Origin: Clostridia bacterium
Lineage (GTDB): Bacteria > Bacillota > DSM-521 > Neomoorellales > Neomoorellaceae
Direction: 5' to 3'
Assembly (NCBI GenBank): GCA_030445875.1
Contig: JASUSX010000018.1
Coordinates: 1-14,398 of the forward strand
DNA length: 14,398 nucleotides
Part shown: positions 1 to 5,904 of the stretch, piece after piece
Layout: every line of letters begins with the position of its first letter
Numbering within the stretch: the first letter of the stretch is position 1
Notes under the pieces: model-generated
The model's database searches: none
Seen by the model: the letters and a program-made list of their open reading frames with translations, nothing else
What the model was told of the DNA's origin: nothing
Translations under genes and position numbers: made by a program

Positions 1-257
1 ATAAAGTTTCAATCCTCGCCCGGCATGGGAGCCGGGCGCAACCCTGGACGTCAAAAAGCTTAAACCGGGCATACTTGTTTCAATCCTCGCCCGGCATGGG
101 AGCCGGGCGCAACAGCTAATCGCCATGACCGTCTTAGGCATTGATCTTGTTTCAATCCTCGCCCGGCATGGGAGCCGGGCGCAACCTCCGGGCTGACGGT
201 TTCGAGACAGATTACTACATGTTTCAATCCTCGCCCGGCATGGGAGCCGGGCGCAAC
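1..257 (-). CRISPR. CRISPR array, leader-proximal end (4 repeats, 3 complete spacers, truncated by window edge)
   Basis: Four identical 37-nt repeats lie at 6-42, 77-113, 149-185 and 221-257, separated by unique spacers of 34, 35 and 35 nt (43-76, 114-148, 186-220). Bases 1-5 are the start of a further spacer, so the array continues outside the window. Read on the minus strand the repeat starts GTTGCGCCCGG and ends GGATTGAAAC, the 3' end typical of type I-C repeats, so the array is transcribed leftwards in the same direction as the cas genes. Within each repeat CGCCCGGC and GCCGGGCG form an 8-bp all-G:C stem around a 6-nt loop. Cleavage at the 3' base of that stem leaves AGGATTGAAAC, an 11-nt 5' handle, matching the known Cas5c product. 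There are no repeat mismatches among the four copies. No spacer matched anything I noticed elsewhere in the window. Confidence 0.98.
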
Positions 258-426
258 AGTTCGCGCTAAAAACGTTACGGGACAATCTCTATAATTTTAA
301 TTTGCGCGATCCTCATTATAAAGCCTTGAAACACCGGACTTAAAACCACCTGACTCTGCGGCAAGTCTTGATTTCCAAGCATCGCGATTCTCCCAGCCTT
401 TTAACCTTTGCTATACGTTCGCGAGT
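258..426 (-). promoter_or_regulatory. CRISPR leader with array promoter
   Basis: This 169-bp non-coding stretch lies between the cas2 stop and the first repeat, where the leader of a type I-C array belongs. On the minus strand a perfect TATAAT box sits at 320-315, about 57 nt before the first repeat. The -35 region is weak (TTAAGT at 17-bp spacing), so array transcription may rely on the -10 box plus read-through from the cas operon, since no terminator is visible after cas2. An 8-bp palindrome ATCGCGAT occurs at 381-388. The stretch next to the repeat is AT-rich, as leaders usually are. The leader role is inferred from position; the -10 box is seen directly. Confidence 0.75.
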
Positions 427-717
427 TTACAAAACTAGGGGAGCGTCGAAATCCATGGTATGGTTGATACCGTATTCCTGGATATATTTATGAGGTGGTT
501 CCCGTAGCCTGTAAATTCGCAGGCTATCGCTCTTTTCATCAATACACTGTAGAAGCCGGTGTTTTAACTGCTCAAACTGGGTTTCATTTACCGCGCATTC
601 AAAGACTGACTTCTGAACGCGCTGGCCGAAATCTTTACATGCCTGGGCTACCTTGCGTAAACGTTTTTTACCTTCCTCTGTTTCCGTTGAAACGTCGTAG
701 GTAATTAGGACGTACAT
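427..717 (-). CDS. cas2: Cas2, CRISPR adaptation protein
   Basis: Cas2 is the small ferredoxin-fold dimer that bridges two Cas1 dimers in the spacer-integration complex. The 96-residue product begins MYVLITYDV, the usual Cas2 first beta strand, with the conserved Asp at residue 8. It continues with RLRKVAQACKDFGQRVQKSVFEC, also typical of the family. The frame could be extended 10 codons upstream to 747, but the chosen ATG at 717 starts the conserved strand and is preceded by GAGGTG at 8-nt spacing, so 717 is preferred. Its length matches the family (about 85-100 aa). It is the last gene of the cas operon, 36 nt after cas1, with the array leader directly downstream. Confidence 0.97.
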   Translation of the reverse strand: MYVLITYDVSTETEEGKKRLRKVAQACKDFGQRVQKSVFECAVNETQFEQLKHRLLQCIDEKSDSLRIYRLREPPHKYIQEYGINHTMDFDAPLVL

Positions 718-753
718 TTTCCCACACCTCGGTAGGGAATTTACCAACCTGCA

Positions 754-1785
754 TTACCGGTACATAAACGGTAAATATTCCTCTGTGTCCCCCCTGAGGA
801 CACGCGCCAGGAAACGGGCCTGGATATGGGGTACCAATCCCAGAGGCACCTTTCTGTTTAACACAGGATGAAGAACTTCTTCCTGTTTACGTTTCTGGTA
901 GGCAATAGCAATCTCTCTACGAGTATTATCATCAATATAGACGGCCCCGCCGGGGCGCTCAATAAAGTTGCCTTCATCTATCTGGCGGCGGTTGATTAAA
1001 GTTAGAGCCAGCCGGTCTGCCAGTATCGCCCTGAATTCCTCCATTAGATCTAAAGCCAGGGCTGGGCGACCCGAACGTAAGACATGCAGGTAACCAACTT
1101 GGGGGTCCAGCCCCACACCTTCGGCGGCACTCAAGCAGTCGTTGAGTAATAGGGCATAGATAAAGGATAGTAAGGCATTCATCTTATCCAGGGGAGGCCG
1201 CCGGTTGCGCTGGGTGATTTGAAAGGCTGCGCGGTTGAACCTGACCATACGATCGAAGGTTGCGAAGTAGTGCCGGGCGGCATTACCCTCAATACCCCGG
1301 ATTTGTTCCAGGTCGGGGGAGCGCGACAGGGCCTTCAGGCCTTGATCCAGTTCCCTGGCTGTCCCCTGGAGGGCTGTTTTGTCCGCCACATCACTGGCTT
1401 CCCGGGCACCGCGTAAAACAACCTGCCTGGTGTTGCGGATTTTACCGGCGATGATATTCCGGGCTATAGCCGTGGTTTTCTTAACATCAGAGAGGGCTTC
1501 GTGCTGGGCGCGGCGCAGGAAGACGTTGCCGGAGACAGGTCCTTCTACGCGGGCTTTAAAGCGCCCGTGGTGGTCGTGGAAGACTACCGAACGCTTATCT
1601 TCAGCGCAGCGCCGGATCAAAGCCGGGGTAAGGAAGATATCGCCGAAACACACGATGCCACCTAGGTGGTGCAAAGGAACCTGCATCTTTAGTTCCCCCT
1701 CCACCTCGACTTTCAAGGTTTCGTGATCCAGGCGGACCATGGTACGCGGTGTCATCAGGTACAGGGTATTGAGCAGGATATGCAT
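754..1785 (-). CDS. cas1: Cas1, CRISPR integrase (type I-C)
   Basis: Cas1 is the metal-dependent integrase that inserts new spacers at the leader end of the array, as a complex with Cas2 and here probably Cas4. The 343-residue protein has the family layout: an N-terminal beta domain (about 1-85) and a helical catalytic domain. Predicted metal ligands are E166 in GIEGNAARHYF, H234 in GYLHVLRSGR and D246 in ALDLMEEFR, so it appears active. The ATG at 1785 overlaps the cas4 stop as TGATG and follows GAGGGTG at about 7 nt. A TTG one codon upstream (1788) is a less likely start. The overlap implies translational coupling to cas4. Confidence 0.98.
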   Translation of the reverse strand: MHILLNTLYLMTPRTMVRLDHETLKVEVEGELKMQVPLHHLGGIVCFGDIFLTPALIRRCAEDKRSVVFHDHHGRFKARVEGPVSGNVFLRRAQHEALSDVKKTTAIARNIIAGKIRNTRQVVLRGAREASDVADKTALQGTARELDQGLKALSRSPDLEQIRGIEGNAARHYFATFDRMVRFNRAAFQITQRNRRPPLDKMNALLSFIYALLLNDCLSAAEGVGLDPQVGYLHVLRSGRPALALDLMEEFRAILADRLALTLINRRQIDEGNFIERPGGAVYIDDNTRREIAIAYQKRKQEEVLHPVLNRKVPLGLVPHIQARFLARVLRGDTEEYLPFMYR

Positions 1786-2429
1786 CAAGTGTCACCCTCA
1801 GGGATAAAGAGATCGTGAACCAACCTTTGCAACCGTTGTTTGTCCTTTATTTCCGGTAGGCAGGAGTCCTGCAGGGAACACTCCCGGCAACGCTCATCAG
1901 CAACGGGAGGGGGGAGGGTATTACTGCGTTGCATCTGGCGAATATGGAAAACAGTTGCTTCCACCTGTTCCCGTAAGCGGCTATCAAATATAACCTCTCG
2001 CCGTCGGTGGGAGGAATGATGGTAGATAGCCCCGCGAGGCACTTTTTTCCCGGTCATTTCTTCCAGACACATGGCCTGGGCGCAGACCTGCAGATCATCA
2101 TGCCAGTGCTTGCGACGGGGTCCCTGTTTGTACTCCACCGGGTAGGGGATGTCGTCGTGAAACTCAACCACGTCGGCCTTACCAATAAGGCCCAGGCGCA
2201 GGGACCAGAGGGGCAGGGCACGCTCGACGCGCTCTCTACCCTCTATCACGGCACCTTCTGTGTCTACTATCTCATGGGTGAAGCGTCCTTTCAAGGTATA
2301 CATATTTTCTGAAAAAGTCTGTTCGACGTGAATAAGGGCACACTGGCGGGGGCAGTAGGCATAGTGCTCCAGAGCCGAAACCATGACGATGTCCCTATCG
2401 TCCCAGCCTGGAAGGATAGTGCTTTCCAT
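1785..2429 (-). CDS. cas4: Cas4, RecB-like Fe-S exonuclease of CRISPR adaptation
   Basis: Cas4 trims prespacers and helps select PAM and orientation before Cas1-Cas2 integration. The 214-residue protein shows the RecB nuclease core: H52, D85 in GKADVVEF, and E99-x-K101 in PVEYKQG, followed by the helix around DLQVCAQAMCLEE. Four cysteines positioned for a 4Fe-4S cluster are C26 (in YCPRQC) and C181, C184 and C190 near the C-terminus. All are present, so it should be functional. Its start lies 2 nt beyond the cas7c stop and its end overlaps the cas1 start. The RBS before 2429 is weak, so translation probably depends on coupling. An internal ATG at codon 16 with AGGGA upstream is an alternative start, but the residues before it resemble the usual Cas4 N-terminus. 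Confidence 0.96.
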   Translation of the reverse strand: MESTILPGWDDRDIVMVSALEHYAYCPRQCALIHVEQTFSENMYTLKGRFTHEIVDTEGAVIEGRERVERALPLWSLRLGLIGKADVVEFHDDIPYPVEYKQGPRRKHWHDDLQVCAQAMCLEEMTGKKVPRGAIYHHSSHRRREVIFDSRLREQVEATVFHIRQMQRSNTLPPPVADERCRECSLQDSCLPEIKDKQRLQRLVHDLFIPEGDT

Positions 2430-2431
2430 GA

Positions 2432-3325
2432 CTACCCAACTAACCGTGTCAGGGTTACGCCGGCAGGTAAATCTTCTTCAATTAAGGTTACCTCATAGTC
2501 GTTAAAGGAACGGGCGGCTTTAACACCTTCCCGCCGCTGGACGTTAATACGTTTGAAGAGGCTATCGGCCGGGGCGTTACCCAGGGCGGATTCGTGGCTG
2601 AAGATGTAAAGTCCCCGGCAGGCCATCATACCGCGGCTGGCAGAACGATCTACGTCCCACATCCGTTGCAGGGCTTCCCAGAATATCTCCAGGTCGGCGG
2701 CGCTAACGCCGGTATCGGCGGCAAAATGGGGGTTAAAAAATCCATAGCCTAGATATAAGCCATAGGGTACCAGGGCTTTACGGCCCATTTCGGTAACCTT
2801 ACCTCCTTCGCCCTCCTCGTTGGTGGCGGCATCCTCACTACGGGTGATAGCCACGCGGGTAATGGAGATGTCCATAGGAACGATGGGGTCAATGGAGCGG
2901 GCAAAGGTGAGCTGCATAGGCCCCCGCACCTGGCCACAGTTGACGCCGGTTGTCATGACGGCGCCAAACATGCGGATGTCATAGAAGTTCTGGCACATCC
3001 ACTGCCGGGCTTTATCGATGGTTTCCCGGTTTTGTTTGGTACCTGTGGATTTTTCGCCGAGGGCATCATAGGCTCGCTGGTGCTGGGCGTTTAAAATGCC
3101 GTGGTGCTGGACGTAAATTTTCATGGTAGCCTCGCTGCCGCGGGTCATATCTACCCAGTCGCGGATTTTTCGCTTGAGGCAGACATCGGTTACCAGGCCC
3201 TGCATGGTTTCAGGGTCAAGGCGTGGTAGGTTGCCGGCATCAGGGTCACCGTTGGGGTTGCCGTCCCGGACGTCGAATAAGAGGACAAAATCGTGGCGTA
3301 CCTCGGGATTCGTATAAATGGTCAT
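2432..3325 (-). CDS. cas7c: Cas7c (Csd2), Cascade backbone subunit
   Basis: Cas7c is the RAMP-fold subunit that polymerises along the crRNA spacer to form the Cascade backbone. The 297-residue product has the strongly conserved N-terminal block FDVRDGNPNGDPDAGN (about residues 17-32), followed by PRLDPETMQGLVTDVCLKRKIRDW in short overlapping form, diagnostic for Csd2. Near the C-terminus is RSASRGMMACRGLYIF. The frame is open to 3346, but the ATG at 3325 is preceded by GGGAGGA at about 7 nt, so 3325 is chosen. It is the only cas gene after cas3 with a sizeable upstream gap (110 nt), and that gap has its own TATAAT box. This could raise output of the subunit needed in most copies. Confidence 0.97.
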   Translation of the reverse strand: MTIYTNPEVRHDFVLLFDVRDGNPNGDPDAGNLPRLDPETMQGLVTDVCLKRKIRDWVDMTRGSEATMKIYVQHHGILNAQHQRAYDALGEKSTGTKQNRETIDKARQWMCQNFYDIRMFGAVMTTGVNCGQVRGPMQLTFARSIDPIVPMDISITRVAITRSEDAATNEEGEGGKVTEMGRKALVPYGLYLGYGFFNPHFAADTGVSAADLEIFWEALQRMWDVDRSASRGMMACRGLYIFSHESALGNAPADSLFKRINVQRREGVKAARSFNDYEVTLIEEDLPAGVTLTRLVG

Positions 3326-3435
3326 CGTAAATTCCTCCCTATTCATAGTTGATTATTATACTTGTTAAGGGCCTCATACCGCCAGGTATTTTCAGGGGAT
3401 AGCGGTTAATCGGCTTTATATGGGCTGGTCTACTG
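3326..3435 (-). promoter_or_regulatory. cas8c-cas7c gap with candidate internal promoter
   Basis: On the minus strand this 110-nt gap holds a perfect TATAAT at 3360-3355, 30 nt before the chosen cas7c ATG, followed by a strong Shine-Dalgarno GGGAGGA. No good -35 hexamer is present at 16-18 bp upstream, so an independent promoter is possible but unproven. A short hairpin (ATACC, 4-nt loop, GGTAT) at 3376-3389 lies just upstream. It lacks a following U run in the operon direction, so it is not a terminator. Confidence 0.4.
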
Positions 3436-3828
3436 TTACGCCTGTGCTTCCTTCTCTTCTTCCCCGGAGCCAGTTCCCTCCCAGTTGGCCGCTCGTTGGT
3501 GATAGTAGCCCAGGGCAAAGTAGCCCTGCTCCTCGAGGGTTAAAATTGAAGGGAAGGATGTCAGCCCTGCCATGACTCTTTCCAGAGATTGCTGCCAGCG
3601 GTAGTAGAGACCGGCTTTTTCCTTGCGCAGCTTTCCCAGGTGGCTCTGGCTACCGCGCAGCAAACGACTGAAGACTGCCGCCGGAGCCGTAGAAGCGGTG
3701 CCGTAAAACCGGTCAACGATGGTGGCCTTCACGCCTGGAAGGGCAGATTTTTGAATACCCTCCAGGATGGCCAGCAGGCGGCCGCAGAGGTAGGCCGGGT
3801 TTTGATTGGTTGAGTCAAGTTTTTCCAA
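3436..3828 (-). CDS. cas11c: Cas11c small subunit from an internal start in cas8c
   Basis: Type I-C Cascade is known to need a small subunit translated separately from the 3' part of cas8c. In this gene the in-frame TTG at 3828 (codon 433 of cas8c) is preceded by GGAGGG at 3841-3836 with a 7-nt spacer, as good as any start in the operon. It would produce a 130-residue, mainly helical protein beginning (M)EKLDSTNQNPAYLCGRL. The start falls exactly before the conserved NPAY-CGRL-A-LE block where Cas11c begins in described systems. Other in-frame starts nearby, such as the ATG at 3873, have no Shine-Dalgarno. The internal start is seen in the sequence and its use is inferred from family knowledge. 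Confidence 0.85.
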   Translation of the reverse strand: MEKLDSTNQNPAYLCGRLLAILEGIQKSALPGVKATIVDRFYGTASTAPAAVFSRLLRGSQSHLGKLRKEKAGLYYRWQQSLERVMAGLTSFPSILTLEEQGYFALGYYHQRAANWEGTGSGEEEKEAQA

Positions 3829-5124
3829 GGTAAATCCCTCCGGTAAGTATGGTTTTTGGGAAAGGAGCACCATTTTAATCAGGGCGGCCCGGGGCCGGGT
3901 GATTTTTTGCCGGTCCTGTTCAGCCCGGGCTCGTTTCAAGGCTTCATAGAGGAGCCAGGGGGGCAAGGGGCCTCCTTTGAGGGCCAACTGGAGCAGCGCC
4001 TTTGGCGTGGTCGGCGGCAGATCTTTGGCCTCCCGGACGGTGGCCAGGGCCAGGGGGTATAACCCCAGGGGCGGCCCCTCCTGGCCATTGGCATCCACCA
4101 GCCGTTGGAGCAGGAAGTACCGGCCCAGGTTGCGTTTAACATCTCCCAGGGTTGTCTCCAGCCAGTCGCGTACCGCCACCCGCCCGCCGCTGCTGGCCAG
4201 GGCCGTGGCATAAAAGGGGTTGGTGTCCTCCAGGTCCGCCTGATGGCCGCTATAGACTGAAGCCAGCAGGGCTTTTATGTCCTCCGGTTGCGGGTCGGAG
4301 AGCATACTGCCAATGGAGAAGTTGCTGGGCTCCCGGGTCCAGAAGAGGTAGACGCAGGAACCCAGGCGCAGGTGGGTGGCGTCATTCTCTATTAAGGCAT
4401 TAGCAGCTTTACCGTAACGCTCGGCGCAATCGTAGCAGATAGGGGCAATGAGGGAGGCCTTTAAACCGTAGGATTCAAAAGCAGCGTTATTTGCTGACAC
4501 CAGAGCCATCCCCGATGTCTGGCCGCCGGGTATGCCTTTAATCTTTACCGGGTGGCGTTCAGCAGGAGGTTTTTTCTGGCCGCATAGCAGGCAGGTAGTA
4601 GCCTGTCCTTCCTGGGGACTTGTATAATCGGCCCAGAAGCTTTGTACGTCCGGGTCTTCTATCGGCAGATGGCCATCAACCCTGAAGGTTAAATTATCGG
4701 CCGGGTTAAAATCGTCAGGGAGGGGGGCTGTTCCCGGTTCCCAGTTTTCCAGGAAACGCAGGACTGCCTGGACGGATTTATTGTTGGTGGCTGCGGCGCA
4801 CTGGTGTATCAGGGCGATAAAAGCCTGGTGGCACTCCTTGACCCGTTCCGGCTTAGATTTCTCATCGCCAAGGCCCAGGACATAGTCAGCCTTATCGGCC
4901 AGTAGCTTTGCCTTAACCCCGGAGGAACGTACTATATTGGGGGCATATATTATTTTACCCCGATCCCGGCCTTTGCCCCTGGCTTCCGGGCCGGTAGCCG
5001 AGACTAAGCCCAGCAGGTTTCCCTGTCTATCCAGGTCGATAAACCAGCGGATGGGGGTCGGCAGGTACATGACCGGCGGCAGGTCGAGGCGGTGGGAGTA
5101 TTCTCGCAGGCTTTCTAAGAGCAT
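3436..5124 (-). CDS. cas8c: Cas8c (Csd1), Cascade large subunit
   Basis: Cas8c recognises the PAM and opens the target duplex as the large subunit of type I-C Cascade. The 562-residue protein is slightly short but within the family range. A zinc-finger-like set is visible: C178-x2-C181 (CLLCG) and C230-x2-C233. GGQTSGMALVSANNAAFESYG (about 200-220) is a typical Csd1 block. The C-terminal 130 residues form the helical domain, with LGKLRKEKAG and ALGYYHQR, that is also made separately as Cas11c. The ATG at 5124 overlaps the cas5c end by 10 nt and follows GGAGGTG at 10 nt. A short acidic tail (GSGEEEKEAQA) ends the protein. It is intact, with no frameshift. Confidence 0.97.
   Translation of the reverse strand: MLLESLREYSHRLDLPPVMYLPTPIRWFIDLDRQGNLLGLVSATGPEARGKGRDRGKIIYAPNIVRSSGVKAKLLADKADYVLGLGDEKSKPERVKECHQAFIALIHQCAAATNNKSVQAVLRFLENWEPGTAPLPDDFNPADNLTFRVDGHLPIEDPDVQSFWADYTSPQEGQATTCLLCGQKKPPAERHPVKIKGIPGGQTSGMALVSANNAAFESYGLKASLIAPICYDCAERYGKAANALIENDATHLRLGSCVYLFWTREPSNFSIGSMLSDPQPEDIKALLASVYSGHQADLEDTNPFYATALASSGGRVAVRDWLETTLGDVKRNLGRYFLLQRLVDANGQEGPPLGLYPLALATVREAKDLPPTTPKALLQLALKGGPLPPWLLYEALKRARAEQDRQKITRPRAALIKMVLLSQKPYLPEGFTLEKLDSTNQNPAYLCGRLLAILEGIQKSALPGVKATIVDRFYGTASTAPAAVFSRLLRGSQSHLGKLRKEKAGLYYRWQQSLERVMAGLTSFPSILTLEEQGYFALGYYHQRAANWEGTGSGEEEKEAQA
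3836..3841 (-). promoter_or_regulatory. Internal Shine-Dalgarno for cas11c
   Basis: GGAGGG on the minus strand inside the cas8c coding sequence, 7 nt upstream of the in-frame TTG at 3828. It is encoded by Pro-Glu-Gly codons (CCG GAG GGA), so it costs cas8c nothing. Its strength and spacing make it the signal that decides the Cas11c start. Confidence 0.85.
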
Positions 5125-5825
5125 GATGCTTTTTCACCTCCTGTTTCCTGATAAAGTTCCTGCGGGACTACAAGGATGCCGTCTTCCAGACGGGCACTGA
5201 AGAAAACGGGCATACCGGCAGTTCCACCGGGACTGTAACGCAGATCAAATAACATTCGGCCCAGGTCCTCGCTGTGCCTGACAGGCCGGTCGTTAGGGCC
5301 CACTGGAGCGAAGTGGGCGGCGAATTCCCGGCAACCAAGGCAGGGCCTGTGATGGCACTGGCCCCTTTCCACTCGCCGCCGGAACTGGTCCCGGTACTTG
5401 GCGAGGTGAATGTCCCGGGCATGGGGGGCCAGGACTTGCTCGGCGCGGATGATATAAGCCACGTCACGCAGGGCCAGGGTATGTCGCTGGGCCCGGTCCT
5501 GATCGGCATAGTAACCGCCGCTGTTTTGGGCCCAGCTCCGGGCGGTAGAGACGGCTATTTTGTTATTTACCTCATTGCGCAGGATAGAAAAATAGCGAAT
5601 TGGTTTCAGCACTTCGATCTGCCGCACCTGCCAGTGAAACTCCGGCTTCCAGAAGATGGCCTCCAGGATACCCCTGGCTGCCGACGGTGTCATTACGGGG
5701 TAGGAAACCCGCTCCACCTTCATCTCCGGCCGGGTAAAACAGGCCAGGTCACCCCAGACTTTGACCGCCAGCCAGCTGTTCACCCCGGCTTTTTCAACTG
5801 CTTGCATCGCAACGGTTTCCATCAT
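5115..5825 (-). CDS. cas5c: Cas5c, pre-crRNA endonuclease and Cascade subunit
   Basis: In type I-C, Cas5c replaces Cas6: it cuts pre-crRNA at the 3' base of the repeat stem and stays bound to the 5' handle. The 236-residue product contains the Cas5 N-terminal block FTRPEMKVERVSYPVMTPSA, with Y42 at the position of the catalytic Tyr. R114-H115 in RAQRHTLALRD probably corresponds to the Lys-His catalytic pair of the characterised Bacillus halodurans enzyme, with Arg in place of Lys. A cysteine/histidine-rich loop (CHHRPCLGC, about 157-165) is typical of this family. Start: ATG at 5825 (or the next ATG, 5822) after AGGGA. It overlaps cas8c by 10 nt, indicating coupled translation. Confidence 0.96.
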   Translation of the reverse strand: MMETVAMQAVEKAGVNSWLAVKVWGDLACFTRPEMKVERVSYPVMTPSAARGILEAIFWKPEFHWQVRQIEVLKPIRYFSILRNEVNNKIAVSTARSWAQNSGGYYADQDRAQRHTLALRDVAYIIRAEQVLAPHARDIHLAKYRDQFRRRVERGQCHHRPCLGCREFAAHFAPVGPNDRPVRHSEDLGRMLFDLRYSPGGTAGMPVFFSARLEDGILVVPQELYQETGGEKASCS

Positions 5826-5904
5826 CTTTTCCCTGTCACCATCCTTTCCAAGTTCTAGCAGAGGGCCTGGATAGGGTTGTAATTAATGGGAAAAAGGGTG
5901 CTAC

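Noticed and set aside
43..220. Self-targeting spacers against this window
   Set aside because: By eye, no spacer matched any other stretch of the window on either strand. A whole-genome search was not possible.
3871..3873. In-frame ATG in cas8c as an alternative Cas11c start
   Set aside because: There is no Shine-Dalgarno upstream. The TTG at 3828 has GGAGGG at 7 nt and better matches the conserved domain boundary.
5274..5858. A 194-codon open frame on the plus strand opposite cas5c
   Set aside because: It lies antisense to a well-supported cas5c gene with catalytic motifs, has no family resemblance, and is explained by GC-rich codon bias on the other strand.
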